A DNA stretch of 64,000 bases from Verrucomicrobiia bacterium (GCA_026125285.1 JAHCLO010000020.1:60090-124089), one strand, 5' to 3'; shown: positions 26,235-35,893, counted from the stretch's first letter. A program made the numbers and translations. The notes: generated from the letters alone by a model not told the origin.

Positions 26235-27335
26235 CTAATTCGATTGCCGGCCCGCCACACCCTTGGTGGACTTGCTGATCGCTTTAGCGGCTTCCTTGGG
26301 ACGCAACGCGCGCACGGCCGCGCCGGCCCGCCACATCTCGGAATCGCGGATTTCGTTCAATTCCTTTTGCAGTTGCACCTGGTAATTCGGCGCGCCGCAG
26401 GCCTTGAGGACGCGGGCACATTCCTTGCCGGTCTTGACCCGTTGATAAAGTTCCTTGAACACCGGCAGCACGGCCTTCTTGAACCGGGGGCGCCAGTCCA
26501 GCGCGCCGCGTTGGGCGGTGGCCGAGCAGTTCGCGTACATCCAGTCCATGCCATTCTCGTCCACCAGCCGGATCAGCGATTGCGTGAGTTCCTCGACCGT
26601 CTCATTGAACGCTTCGCTCGGCGAGTGGCCTTGGGCGCGCAACACGTCATATTGCGCATCCATAATGCCGGCCAGCGCGCCCATCAGCACGCCGCGTTCA
26701 CCGGTCAGATCGCTGAACACTTCGTGCTGGAAGGTCGTTGGGAACAAGTACCCCGAACCGATGCCAATGCCCACGGCGAGACAACGCTCTTCGGCACGGC
26801 CCGTGTAATCCTGCTCGACAGCGAAGCTGGAATTGATGCCGGCGCCGGAGAGAAAATTGCGTCGGACGGAAGTGCCCGAACCTTTGGGCGCGACCATGAT
26901 CACGTCCACGTTCTTGGGCGGGACCACGCCGGTCTGCTTCTTGTAGGCGATGGAAAAACCGTGCGAGAAATACAGCGCGTCGCCGGGTTTTAGATGCTTC
27001 TTGATCACCGGCCAGATGGCCCGCTGTGCCGCGTCGGAAACCAGAATCTGAATGATCGTGCCGCGTTTAACGGCTTCCTCCATGTCGAATAGCGTCTTGC
27101 CGGGCACCCAGCCGTCCTTCACGGCCCGATCCCAATCGCGCTTGAATTGCGGCGCCTGGCCGATAATGACCTTGAAGCCGTTGTCGCGGAGGTTCAGCGA
27201 TTGGGCCGGCCCTTGCACACCGTAGCCGATGATGGCGATGGTTTCGTTCTTGAGCACCTTGCGCGCCTTCGCAATGGGAAATTCCTTGCGCGTGATGACT
27301 GTCTCTTTCGTTCCGCCAAAATCAATGGTTGCCAT
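26235..27335 (-). CDS. ilvC: Ketol-acid reductoisomerase
   Basis: IlvC converts acetolactate or acetohydroxybutyrate to the dihydroxy acids of valine, leucine and isoleucine synthesis, using NADPH and Mg2+. The 366-residue protein has the Rossmann loop IIGYGVQGPAQSLNLRDNG (about 35-53), DVIMVAPKGSG, and the KARI helical domain with metal ligands in DLTGERGVLMGALAGIMDAQYDVL and the later EELTQSLIRLVDENGMDWMY. It follows ilvN on the same strand with a 151-base gap and is followed by a terminator. Length is slightly above the short class I form because of a Lys/Arg-rich tail (about 340-366). Confidence 0.95.
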   Translation of the reverse strand: MATIDFGGTKETVITRKEFPIAKARKVLKNETIAIIGYGVQGPAQSLNLRDNGFKVIIGQAPQFKRDWDRAVKDGWVPGKTLFDMEEAVKRGTIIQILVSDAAQRAIWPVIKKHLKPGDALYFSHGFSIAYKKQTGVVPPKNVDVIMVAPKGSGTSVRRNFLSGAGINSSFAVEQDYTGRAEERCLAVGIGIGSGYLFPTTFQHEVFSDLTGERGVLMGALAGIMDAQYDVLRAQGHSPSEAFNETVEELTQSLIRLVDENGMDWMYANCSATAQRGALDWRPRFKKAVLPVFKELYQRVKTGKECARVLKACGAPNYQVQLQKELNEIRDSEMWRAGAAVRALRPKEAAKAISKSTKGVAGRQSN

Positions 27336-27486
27336 GTTGTCTTCGTCTGGGTTGGTGCGGCACCGAGCATCGGGCCACGCCGGGTTTGGTTCAATGTTGG
27401 TTTACTGTTACTGCAATATACCGCTGGCCGAGGGGGCTGGCGGGCAGCGAATCCTACTGGCTGGCTGGCGATAGTCAATTCCTGGA

Positions 27487-27960
27487 TTACTTCCGCGCCA
27501 GAGCCACCCGGCCCGTGCGCGTGAGTTCCAGCACGCCGAAGGCTTTCATGAGTTCGATGAATTTCTCCACCTTGCTCTCATCGCCGGTGATTTCAATCGT
27601 CAGCGTCCGGGCCTGCACATCCACGATTTTGGCCCGGAAGATATCGGTGATTTGCATGACCTCGGCGCGGGCTTTGGAGTCCACGGAGACTTTCACCAGC
27701 ACCAATTCGCGGTCCACGTATTCGCCGTCGCGGAAATCCACCACCTTGATGGCGTCCGGCAGCTTCTTGAGCTGTTTGACGATCTGCTCCACCGTCGCGT
27801 CATCGCCGCGCGTGATGATGGTCATGCGCGAGGCGGTCGGGTCCTGGGTGGGCGCGACGTTGAGCGAGTCAATGTTGTAACCCCGTCCGCTGAACAGCCC
27901 CGCCACGCGGGTGAGCACGCCGAATTTGTTTTCCACCAGCACTGAGATTGTGTGTCGCAT
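27487..27960 (-). CDS. ilvN: Acetolactate synthase small (regulatory) subunit
   Basis: 157 residues with an N-terminal ACT domain (HTISVLVENKFGVLTRVAGLFSGRGYNIDSLNV, about 2-35) and the family C-terminal domain. It binds valine and imposes feedback inhibition on the catalytic subunit IlvB/IlvI, which is not in the window. ATG 27960 is chosen because MRHTISV is the usual start; the frame extends 12 residues further. It lies upstream of ilvC and downstream of a CPBP gene, all on the minus strand, and ilvN-ilvC order is common. A product of about 160 residues is usual for the IlvN/IlvH family. Confidence 0.94.
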   Translation of the reverse strand: MRHTISVLVENKFGVLTRVAGLFSGRGYNIDSLNVAPTQDPTASRMTIITRGDDATVEQIVKQLKKLPDAIKVVDFRDGEYVDRELVLVKVSVDSKARAEVMQITDIFRAKIVDVQARTLTIEITGDESKVEKFIELMKAFGVLELTRTGRVALARK

Positions 27961-28035
27961 AAAAACCCCGGTCAGCCGGGATGCGCAAGCTAGCAACCCA
28001 GAAAATGGCGGTCAATCTGCAAAAAACCGGCTCTT

Positions 28036-29007
28036 TCAGCTTTCCCGTTCCGGTTCTTTCGTCGCATCCACTCCGGAATTCGGACTCGGCGTGGTGAGCG
28101 CTGCGGCTGGGTTGACGGTCGCGATGATGGGGGGCACCCCGGAATCCGGTTCACGGGAGACGGGCGCGGGCATCGCTGGACACTCTTCCCGCGGAGGAAT
28201 GGACGGTGTCGCGACGCGAAACAGGAACAAGCCGACCGCCAGGAGTCCCAAGCCCAGGCCGTCGAACCAGACAGGCTGAAACCCTGTGGACGCAAGAGCT
28301 TCGCCGGTATTGAAGCCCTCGACCTTGAAAGGCAGCGATTGATGACCCAGGACAATTCCGTTGGTGAGCGCGTGGCCAATGAGACAGGGAATCAGTGACT
28401 GGGTGCGGGCATACCACCACGCGAACATCATGCCCAGCGCAGTCGCCGAGATGAACTGCCACGGGTTTAGGTGGATCGCGCCAAAGAGGATCGAGGAAAG
28501 CAAGAAGGCCTTTAAGGGGCTGAAGCGGGTGAGAAATCCCCGAAGGATAAGGCCGCGAAACATGATCTCCTCCGTCACCGGCGCCACCACCACGAGCAGG
28601 AAGAATGAGGCCCACAGCTTCTCTGGGGAGAAGGCCAGTTGCTGCATCAAGTCTTCCAGCCATTTTGGCGGCGGCAACACCTGGCGAACCAGATTGTCCA
28701 CCTCCGAGAGCACGATGATGGCGCCACAAGTGGCGACGAGCACACCCACGACCGCCAGGGGGGAAATCCGCTGGCAACGCAATACCTCCGTCAGGTTTGG
28801 CCGGCCAATCAGCCAACCCAGGTAGATCACGGTGCCGCACGCGATGAGGTTGACGGTTCCCAGCAAGGCTGCATGGGTGGACAACTTCCACTTAAACACC
28901 AGGTCCAACACGCTGAACGGCGTAATCACCACCATTTGCACGGTGACAAAAATGACGCACAACAAGACGGCGTGCCAGAAACCCGGATACAGTTTGCTTT
29001 GATTCAT
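28036..29007 (-). CDS. CPBP-family intramembrane glutamic protease
   Basis: 323 residues with several membrane segments. The CPBP/Abi motifs are present: EEIMFRGLILRGFLTRF (motif 1, EExxxR), then AIHLNPWQFISATALGMMFAWW (motif 2, with His) and LIPCLIGHALTNG (motif 3, H...N). These proteins are CAAX-like intramembrane proteases; substrates are usually unknown, and some work in bacteriocin immunity. ATG 29007 is used because MNQSKLYPGFWHAVLL starts directly before the first membrane segment. The C-terminal 60 residues are a Pro/Ser/Glu-rich tail. It lies 75 bases upstream of ilvN, and no functional link is evident. Confidence 0.88.
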   Translation of the reverse strand: MNQSKLYPGFWHAVLLCVIFVTVQMVVITPFSVLDLVFKWKLSTHAALLGTVNLIACGTVIYLGWLIGRPNLTEVLRCQRISPLAVVGVLVATCGAIIVLSEVDNLVRQVLPPPKWLEDLMQQLAFSPEKLWASFFLLVVVAPVTEEIMFRGLILRGFLTRFSPLKAFLLSSILFGAIHLNPWQFISATALGMMFAWWYARTQSLIPCLIGHALTNGIVLGHQSLPFKVEGFNTGEALASTGFQPVWFDGLGLGLLAVGLFLFRVATPSIPPREECPAMPAPVSREPDSGVPPIIATVNPAAALTTPSPNSGVDATKEPERES

Positions 29008-29247
29008 GCGCGCGGCGTGACTTGTGCCAGCGAACCCTGAATCGCCTGGGAGTTCAAGTCTCTTTGGCAGGCTTCTTGACGAAAGCCTCGCGTCTGGCGT
29101 CACCGGTTTGGCCAAGGGGTGCCGCAGGTGCATCCTGTTCCGGTTGCGCTGCCGGCCATTCCCTGGAGGAAACGGTCCCGCTTTTTTTTCGATTAGGATA
29201 TGACGGGGGGGATTTGTTACGGTGCGCGCACAACCTCAGACACAACC

Positions 29248-32200
29248 ATGAGCGATACTGGATCCACTCCTGAAACTGGCGCGTCAGTTGCCGAACTGCC
29301 GGAGGTGTCCCAACCCGCCGCGTCGCAGCCGGTGGCGTCCTTGCGTGGATTCTGGAGTTTGTTCGTCACTCAGTTTCAAGGCGCCTTCAGCGACAATGTC
29401 TTCAAATTCCTGGTGACGTTTTTGATCATGGGCGCCTACGGGCTGACGACGGATGATCGCGACCGTTTGGCGCCGGCGGTGGGGGCGGTGTTCGCGCTGC
29501 CGTTCATTCTCTTTTCCATGGCGGGCGGGCATCTGGCGGATCGGTGCAGCAAACGCAGCGTCACCATCTGGGTAAAGGTGGCGGAGATCGGCATCATGGC
29601 GGTGGGCGTGCTGGGGTTCTGGCTGAACAGTGTGCCCATCCTGATTGGCGTGGTCTTCCTGATGAGCGTTCAGAGCGCGTTCTTCGGTCCGTCGAAATAC
29701 GGTTTGCTGCCGGAATTGCTGCCCACGCGGCGGCTCTCGTGGGGCAATGGCGTGCTCAGTCTGGGAACATTCGTGGCGATCATCACGGGCACGGTGCTGG
29801 CGGGATGGTTGTCGGACACCTATCGCGAGGATCAGAGATTGTCAGGCGCGATTCTGGTGGGCCTGGCGACCTTGGGCACGCTCACCAGCCTGGGCATCAG
29901 CCGCGTGCCGGCGGCGAACGCGAACCGGAAATTCCGACCAAACTTCCTTCCCGAAGTATTGCGGCAGATTCGGGAAATCCGCCGCGATCGGGTGTTGTTC
30001 CTCGCCATTCTCGGCGGCAACTACTTCTGGTTTCTGGGCGCACTGCTCCAACTGGCTATCATCTTCTACGGAAAGGACGTCCTGGGGCTGAACGATACGC
30101 GCAGCGGCCTGCTCCAAGCCTCGCTGGCCATCGGCATCGGCGCCGGCAGTCTAACGGCGGGGTATCTTTCCGGTCGCAAGATCGAGTATGGTTTGATTCC
30201 ACTGGGCTCGCTCGGCCTGGCGGTCTTTGGCGCGCTGCTGTCCCGCACCGGATTGAGCTTTGAAGGCGTGGCGGTGAATCTGGGGCTGTTGGGCTTCTTT
30301 GGTGGTTTCTACATCGTCCCCATCAACGCGTTGATTCAGCATCGGCCCGACCCGAAAACCAAAGGCTCCGTTATCGCGACCTCGGCCATGCTTTCCTTTA
30401 CGGGCGTGTTTCTGGCCTCGTGCGTGTACTACCTCTTTGCGGTGGTGTTGGACCTGACGCCGCCGCAAATCTTCCTGGCTGGCGCGGGGATGACTTTGGC
30501 GGGCACCGTGTTCATCGTCACCCTGCTGCCCGACTCGCTATTGCGGCTCATCCTTTGGATGGGTACGCGCCTGTTTTTTCACATTCGCGTCATGGGCCGG
30601 GACAACATTCCCGAGCGCGGCGGGGCGTTGTTCGTGTGCAATCACTTGTCGCTGGCGGACGCGTTGTTGCTGCAAGCCTCAACCGACCGGCCGATTCGGT
30701 TCATCATGCTCAAGGCGATCTATGAACGGCGGCTCATTCACCCTTGGGCGCGCATTGCCGGTGCCATTCCGATCTCCTCTGAACAACGCCCGCGCGAGAT
30801 GATCAAGTCACTGCAAACGGCCAGTGACGCGATCAAGAATGGCGAAGTGGTCTGCATCTTTGCCGAAGGCCAGATCACGCGCATCGGGCAGTTGCTGCCG
30901 TTTCGCCGCGGTTTCGAGCGCATCATGAAGGACGTGGAGGCACCGATTGTACCCGTGGCGCTGGACGGTGTTTGGGGCAGCCTGTTCAGCTTCGCGGGCC
31001 GGCGTTTCTTCTGGAAACTGCCGCGCCGGCTTCCGCACCCCGTCACGGTCAATTACGGGTCGCCTCTGCCGCCCACCGCGACGCCCTTCGAGCTGCGCCA
31101 GCGCGTGCAAGAACTGATGGCCGAGGCGTGGCAATGCCGTAAAGCGCGCATGAAACCGATCCAACACTCTTTCGTACGCACGGCGCGACGGCATCCTTTC
31201 CGCCTGGCAATGGCAGACCTGCAAACGCCTTCAGTCACTTTCGGCGCGGCGCTCGTGCGCACCGTTTTCCTCGCGCGGCGGCTGAAGCGCGTCTGGGCCG
31301 GACAGCGCATGGTGGGTTTGTTGTTGCCGCCCTCCGTGCCCGGTGCGCTGGTCAACTACGCGGCGCTGCTCTCCGGCAAAGTCCCGGTGAACCTGAATTA
31401 CACCGTGTCCGCGGAAACCCTCGCTTCGTGTGTGCAGCAATGCGACATCAAGACGGTGATTACTTCGCGGCTGTTTCTCGAAAAAGTGAAACTCACGGTG
31501 CCGGGTGAGGTGGTATTCCTGGAGGATATTGCCGGACGCGCCCCCAAGACCGAAGCAGCGAACATCGAAGCCGGGGCGGGGACGGTCAGGCCGGAGTTCG
31601 GTCCACCGTCAGCCGGGGAGAAACTTGCCGCATTGCTCACGGCCTGGCTGTTGCCGGTCGGGTTGTTGGAACGGACGCTGCACTCCTATGGCAGCTTGAG
31701 GACGTCGCCTCACAAGCGTTTGGACGAACTGGCCACCGTGATTTTTTCGAGCGGCAGCACGGGCGAGCCGAAGGGCGTGATGCTGACGCACTACAACATC
31801 AGTTCGAATGTGGATCAACTGGAGCAGGTGTTTGGCTTGAGCCGGAATGATCGCCTTCTAGGCATCCTGCCGTTTTTCCATTCGTTCGGATTCACCGGGA
31901 CATTGTGCCTGCCGGCGATGTTGGGCGTGGGCGTGGTTTATCACGTCAATCCACTCGACGCGAAGACCATCGGGCCGCTCGTCAACGAATACGCCGTGAC
32001 GTTCCTGCTCGCGACTCCGACCTTCCTGCAACTCTATTTGCGTGGTTGCGACCCGGCGGATTTTGGCAGTCTGCGTGTGGTGATGACCGGCGCGGAAAAA
32101 CTGCCGGAACGGCTGGCGTCCGCCTTCGAGCAACGCTTCGGCATCTGGCCGCTCGAAGGTTACGGCTGCACGGAGTGCGCGCCCGCGGTGGCGGTGAACA

Positions 32201-32829
32201 CCCACGACTTCCGTTCTGCCGGCTTCCGTCAGGTTGGCGCCAAACGCGGGAAGATCGGCCATCCGCTGCCGGGCGTGTCGGTGCGGATTGTTGACCCGAA
32301 CGATCCGCAACTGGGGACGCCACTGTCTTGCGAGCAGCCTGGTTTGCTGCTCGTGCGCGGCCCGAACGTGATGCGCGGTTACCTCGGCAAACCGGAGAAA
32401 ACCGCCGAAGTCCTGCGCGATGGCTGGTACGTCACCGGCGACATCGCCGCGCTGGACGAAGACGGTTTCCTGCAAATCACCGACCGCCTGAGCCGCTTCA
32501 GCAAAATCGGTGGGGAAATGGTTCCGCACATCAAAGTGGAGGAGAAATTGCACGATGTGGCGGGTGTGACCGAACAGACCTTTGTGGTCACCGGAGTGCC
32601 GGATGAGAAGAAAGGTGAGCGCTTGGTGGTGTTGCACAAACTCGCCGAAGACAAGTTGCCAACCTGTCTCGATAAACTGGCGCAGATGGATTTGCCGAAT
32701 CTGTGGCGACCCCGGCCGGATGCGTTTTTCCGCGTGGAGTCTTTCCCCTTGCTCGGCACCGGCAAGCTGGACTTGCGCGGCGTGAAAGAGATGGCGGGGC
32801 GTCTGGCCACCAACTCGGGTGGGGAATGA
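29248..32829 (+). CDS. aas: LplT-PlsC-Aas trifunctional lysophospholipid repair protein
   Basis: 1193 residues made of three modules. Residues about 25-440 form a multi-pass MFS transporter like LplT (lysophospholipid flippase). Residues about 445-640 form a PlsC-type acyltransferase with the HxxxxD box NHLSLAD (about 465) and FAEGQITR (about 538). Residues about 655-1193 form an AMP-forming ligase with the P-loop SSGSTGEPKG (about 834) and GYGCTECAP. Together they take up lysophosphatidylethanolamine at the inner membrane, activate a fatty acid on ACP and re-acylate the lipid. In E. coli, LplT and Aas are separate neighbouring genes, whereas here all three are in one chain. ATG 29248 is taken from the MSDTGSTPETG start; TTG-like upstream codons add little. 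It is convergent with the pectate lyase gene. Confidence 0.9.
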   Translation: MSDTGSTPETGASVAELPEVSQPAASQPVASLRGFWSLFVTQFQGAFSDNVFKFLVTFLIMGAYGLTTDDRDRLAPAVGAVFALPFILFSMAGGHLADRCSKRSVTIWVKVAEIGIMAVGVLGFWLNSVPILIGVVFLMSVQSAFFGPSKYGLLPELLPTRRLSWGNGVLSLGTFVAIITGTVLAGWLSDTYREDQRLSGAILVGLATLGTLTSLGISRVPAANANRKFRPNFLPEVLRQIREIRRDRVLFLAILGGNYFWFLGALLQLAIIFYGKDVLGLNDTRSGLLQASLAIGIGAGSLTAGYLSGRKIEYGLIPLGSLGLAVFGALLSRTGLSFEGVAVNLGLLGFFGGFYIVPINALIQHRPDPKTKGSVIATSAMLSFTGVFLASCVYYLFAVVLDLTPPQIFLAGAGMTLAGTVFIVTLLPDSLLRLILWMGTRLFFHIRVMGRDNIPERGGALFVCNHLSLADALLLQASTDRPIRFIMLKAIYERRLIHPWARIAGAIPISSEQRPREMIKSLQTASDAIKNGEVVCIFAEGQITRIGQLLPFRRGFERIMKDVEAPIVPVALDGVWGSLFSFAGRRFFWKLPRRLPHPVTVNYGSPLPPTATPFELRQRVQELMAEAWQCRKARMKPIQHSFVRTARRHPFRLAMADLQTPSVTFGAALVRTVFLARRLKRVWAGQRMVGLLLPPSVPGALVNYAALLSGKVPVNLNYTVSAETLASCVQQCDIKTVITSRLFLEKVKLTVPGEVVFLEDIAGRAPKTEAANIEAGAGTVRPEFGPPSAGEKLAALLTAWLLPVGLLERTLHSYGSLRTSPHKRLDELATVIFSSGSTGEPKGVMLTHYNISSNVDQLEQVFGLSRNDRLLGILPFFHSFGFTGTLCLPAMLGVGVVYHVNPLDAKTIGPLVNEYAVTFLLATPTFLQLYLRGCDPADFGSLRVVMTGAEKLPERLASAFEQRFGIWPLEGYGCTECAPAVAVNTHDFRSAGFRQVGAKRGKIGHPLPGVSVRIVDPNDPQLGTPLSCEQPGLLLVRGPNVMRGYLGKPEKTAEVLRDGWYVTGDIAALDEDGFLQITDRLSRFSKIGGEMVPHIKVEEKLHDVAGVTEQTFVVTGVPDEKKGERLVVLHKLAEDKLPTCLDKLAQMDLPNLWRPRPDAFFRVESFPLLGTGKLDLRGVKEMAGRLATNSGGE

Positions 32830-32839
32830 AACCAGGAAT

Positions 32840-34288
32840 TCAAGGAGACGAAGTCCGCGCCGAGGCGTTCAGGTAGTCCGACAGCTTGCGCATGTTGGCG
32901 GAGAAGCGGCGCAGCTCCACCCACCCGGCGTTTACCCAACGGCCCTGAGTGTCCTGGCCGGCGAGAATTTCCACGATCTCCCGCGACGAAGGCGTTGCCG
33001 CACTCGTTCGCTGTGCTTGCTTGGCGAGGAACGACTCGCGTCCTTCCGCGCGCACGGTGTCGTAGTAACTGATGGCTTCTGGAATACCGAATCGCCCCAG
33101 CCAGGCATAACCGCGCCGACGTTCTTCGCTGATTTCTTCGAGCGTGTAATGAATCTTCCCATCACGATCCCCGTAAATGGGCCGGTTGGTTTCCAACTCG
33201 TAAAAACGCGCCCACTGTCCCGGCGCAACTTGCGAGCGTTTCGACCAGGCGATGAAAGCCGGAATCGGCTTCAGGAATCTTTGGTCGTCCGTTTCGAGAT
33301 ACAGATCCACCAGCGCCCGTACCACGCCGGCACTCTCGGCGGAACAGGCGGCGGGCGGTTCGAATGTGCGCGCCCACGCCGGCTCCATCTTGAAGTTGTA
33401 CTGCTGTGCCCACGCCGGTTGTGGTTCGGGCAGTTGTGCCCGCACCAGAAAATCCCCGCCCCGCAATGCCGCTTGGAGATACTTCTCGTCGCGCAACGAA
33501 CGATGAGCTTCGAGCATCGTGCGGATGCAATCCTGCTGCGTGTGATCGTTCAACGTGTAGAAGCCGCCGTAGTCGGCTTTCGGCCAGTCACGCGGCCAGT
33601 CTTTGGGGACCTGTGCCGGACGTGGTGCGTGTTCCCCGGTCGGGTGCGGACGACCGGTGTGGCGCTGCGGCCACGCGCCGTTGAGATACTGCGCAGCGAG
33701 CATCTTTTCCAAGCCGTAATCCACAGCCTCACGGACGACTATCAAGTCCTCGGGCGGCCGGTTCGTCGCGGTGGCGAGAAATGCAATCAGAAACCGTAAC
33801 GCGCTCTGCGTGTTGTCGTCGTCAAATGTGGTCGTGTTCTTCCGGCGGGCGGAGGCATCGTCGCGGCTCAAAGAATCGCTGCGATACGCCCAGGCGCGAC
33901 GTGTTTTTGGGTCAAACTCGATCAGGTAATCCCAGCCGCCGGATTCAAGCTGACCGCGCACCAGCGCGAGCGCGGCCGCTTGCGCCGCGGCGAGATGGCG
34001 TTCGTCCCGGGTGGCGGCGTAAGCGTCGAGAAAGGTCATGCCGATGCTGGGCGTGCCGGGCGGTTGCACCCAGATTTGCGTGGCGGTGGCTTTGCCCTCG
34101 CCCCACCGCTCCGCGAGGTCGGCGGAATAGCGCCAAAGATAACCGCCCTCGGTGGAAATCGAGGCAAGGTAATCCGTGGCTTTGCGCAAAGCGGCCTGCA
34201 CATTCTCCGGCGAAGGCGAGGTTGATTGTGCCGCCAGCGAAATCACAGTGAGAAACGTGGCCGATGCGGTGAAGATGTGGTGCAGCAT
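32840..34288 (-). CDS. Secreted pectate lyase, PL10-like
   Basis: 482 residues: a signal peptide (MLHHIFTASATFLTVISLAAQ) followed by an alpha/alpha-toroid domain of the pectic acid lyase family. Signature pieces are TTFDDDNTQSALRFLI, QYLNGAWPQRH, GGFYTLNDHTQQDCIRTM, and PQPAWAQQYNFKMEPAWARTFEPPAACSAES, the last matching the PL10 core. PL10 enzymes cleave polygalacturonate by calcium-dependent beta-elimination in the periplasm or outside. Compared with typical PL10 enzymes the loop GWPQFYP is here AWPQRHT, so activity or specificity may differ. The signal and pathway fit a type II secretion substrate. The start is unambiguous. Confidence 0.85.
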   Translation of the reverse strand: MLHHIFTASATFLTVISLAAQSTSPSPENVQAALRKATDYLASISTEGGYLWRYSADLAERWGEGKATATQIWVQPPGTPSIGMTFLDAYAATRDERHLAAAQAAALALVRGQLESGGWDYLIEFDPKTRRAWAYRSDSLSRDDASARRKNTTTFDDDNTQSALRFLIAFLATATNRPPEDLIVVREAVDYGLEKMLAAQYLNGAWPQRHTGRPHPTGEHAPRPAQVPKDWPRDWPKADYGGFYTLNDHTQQDCIRTMLEAHRSLRDEKYLQAALRGGDFLVRAQLPEPQPAWAQQYNFKMEPAWARTFEPPAACSAESAGVVRALVDLYLETDDQRFLKPIPAFIAWSKRSQVAPGQWARFYELETNRPIYGDRDGKIHYTLEEISEERRRGYAWLGRFGIPEAISYYDTVRAEGRESFLAKQAQRTSAATPSSREIVEILAGQDTQGRWVNAGWVELRRFSANMRKLSDYLNASARTSSP

Positions 34289-34392
34289 GAGGCTCTTTTA
34301 ACAGGGCTGAGACCGCGATGCGAGCGGTGAATTAGGAAGTGAACGGACAATGGAGAGTCGTATGGAGGCGTGAATGGCCGACCCCTGTGGCC

Positions 34393-34764
34393 TCAAACCT
34401 GCAATGCCTGCTCGATTAGTTGTTCCAAATGGGTCAAGAGCGCGGCGTCATTGACCGCCAAGGTCGCACCGGCCTGTTGTGCCGCCGCTTGAAGTTGCGT
34501 TGCGCCCTCGGTTGCGAAGGCAATCACGGGAATGTGGGCCGTGGCAGCATCCAGCTTCAGTTGCTTGATCACTGCGCAGATATCCGCCCGATAGGAATGT
34601 AAGTCGGTGAAAACCACCATCGGCCCTGTGCTGCGAGCAGTGGGTACGAGTTGATCGGCACCGGAGAGGGTCTCGATCCGATAATGCAAGTCGTGGAGCC
34701 GGCTCGGCAATTGGCTGCCGGGCATCAATCTCTCATATAAAACCAAGGCCAGAGGCTGAGTCAC
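34393..34764 (-). CDS. Degenerate response-regulator receiver-like protein
   Basis: 123 residues from GTG 34764. The frame opens at a TTG 12 codons upstream, but LALVLYERLMPGSQLP is the natural beginning of the first strand and helix. The fold pattern of a receiver domain is visible (GPMVVFTDLHS, HIPVIAFA, GATLAVNDAALLTHLEQLI), including the Asp in VVFTDL at the phospho-acceptor position. The acidic pair of strand 1, the Thr/Ser of strand 4 (here Ala) and the Lys of strand 5 (here Asn/Asp) are missing. It is therefore probably a pseudo-receiver that does not signal by normal phosphorylation. No kinase or output domain is adjacent. Confidence 0.6.
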   Translation of the reverse strand: MTQPLALVLYERLMPGSQLPSRLHDLHYRIETLSGADQLVPTARSTGPMVVFTDLHSYRADICAVIKQLKLDAATAHIPVIAFATEGATQLQAAAQQAGATLAVNDAALLTHLEQLIEQALQV

Positions 34765-35259
34765 GCCGCAGAAGGTGACGGGGAGCGCCGCAAATAGCAA
34801 AGTGAATCAGTGGCGCCAGCGCCGCGAATTCGAGTGGCGGGGGGGAGTCACGGCTTTGAGAGCAGCGTCGCGACATCAACATGGATGCGAGGGGGGCGAC
34901 TTTTTCTGGCGGTCGCAAACGAGCTGTAGTTCGTGGCTCAACGAAATGAAGTGAGGGAATGTGGTGCTTGTACTTCTTCGGATTGTGGACAATCAAGCAG
35001 TTCGTGAAAGACGATCTGCAAGACTCAAATTGAAACGAACACGACCAAAGTGAACCAAGGCGGGATGAAAGTTCCGCCAACCGTCCACAGTTGCGTCAGC
35101 ATCAGTTGCTTATCGGCGATTTGATTGATCAAGCTGTGGCCGAAGGATGCACCAGCTTGAAATTGGCGGGTTGGCTGTGGCGAGAAGTGGCGGTGGGGGC
35201 TGGACTGGTTTCGACCAGTTCCCTCCTTGCAGTGGCCGAAGGGGCTGGGGTGATCTGCA
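34765..35259. other. Non-coding stretch upstream of the receiver-like gene
   Basis: 495 bases with no gene I can support. Overlapping short frames at 35091-35315 and 35147-35362 run into the antisense of rsmD and lack a clear family. A short inverted motif GCGAC...GTCGC occurs near 34893. Some codon-like periodicity near 35100-35250 could be a decayed gene. Confidence 0.4.
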
Positions 35260-35838
35260 TTACCTATCGAGTTCCAAAAACCGCATCAAGCTGTCTCCGT
35301 GCTTCAGTATTTTGACCTCCCGCCACGGTGCGAGGATTTCCAAAGTGTCGCGCCGCGCGTGACCAAGTACCAAGCGCCCGCCCGGCGCGAGCAAGCTGGG
35401 AAGGTTGGGATCATCCACTAGTTGTTGCGCGAAGGAAGTGGAACGTCGGCCCACGTTCTTTTCTCCGTAAGGCGGGTCCGCCAGAACTAAGTCGAACACG
35501 GCCTCGTAGGCGGCCAGTTGCGGCAGCGCGTTGAAGACGTCCTGCACGCGGACTTCCAGCGCATCAGGCGGCAGCTCCGGCGCGCGGCGGTTGCGGCGGA
35601 TGAATTCCGCGTGCTTGGCTGACTTCTCCACGCACAACGCCGACACCGCGCCGCGACTCAGACATTCCAAGCTCAACGCGCCGCTTCCAGCAAACAACTC
35701 CAGCACCCGCGCCCCCACGACCCGTGCGCCCAGACTGTTGAACACCGCCTGCTTCACCAAGTCCGGCGTCGGCCGCACCGCCAGTCCTTTCGGGACCTTC
35801 AGGATACGTCCGCCGGCATGTCCACCTGTGATGCGCAT
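35260..35838 (-). CDS. rsmD: 16S rRNA (guanine(966)-N2)-methyltransferase
   Basis: 192 residues of the RsmD family: MRITGGHAGGRILKVPKG at the start, RPTPDLVKQAVFNSL, the SAM-binding loop VLELFAGSGALSLECLSRGA and the catalytic DPPYG. RsmD methylates G966 of 16S rRNA in the assembling 30S subunit in the cytoplasm. ATG 35838 gives the conserved MRITGG N-terminus. The frame extends 13 residues through the octamer repeat at 35850, which is therefore non-coding. The downstream side is the non-coding stretch described above. Confidence 0.94.
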   Translation of the reverse strand: MRITGGHAGGRILKVPKGLAVRPTPDLVKQAVFNSLGARVVGARVLELFAGSGALSLECLSRGAVSALCVEKSAKHAEFIRRNRRAPELPPDALEVRVQDVFNALPQLAAYEAVFDLVLADPPYGEKNVGRRSTSFAQQLVDDPNLPSLLAPGGRLVLGHARRDTLEILAPWREVKILKHGDSLMRFLELDR

Positions 35839-35849
35839 GTTGAAATGAT

Positions 35850-35893
35850 CCAAGCACCCAAAGACCCAATCCCGCATTTGCGCTTTTGGGTAT
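35850..35893. repeat. CCCAARNA octamer hairpin, solitary copy
   Basis: CCAAGCACCCAAAGACCCAA at 35850-35869 is identical over 20 bases to 61241-61260 beside the four-helix-bundle gene. It is followed by TTTTGGGTATTTG in reverse orientation (35883-35895), so a hairpin can form. It sits in the 61-base space between rsmD and the dienelactone hydrolase gene, with no four-helix-bundle gene nearby. Confidence 0.7.

Noticed and set aside
35091..35362. Two short plus frames (74 and 71 codons) before rsmD
   Set aside because: Mutually exclusive, run into rsmD antisense, no motif; codon-like pattern noted, but not enough to call.
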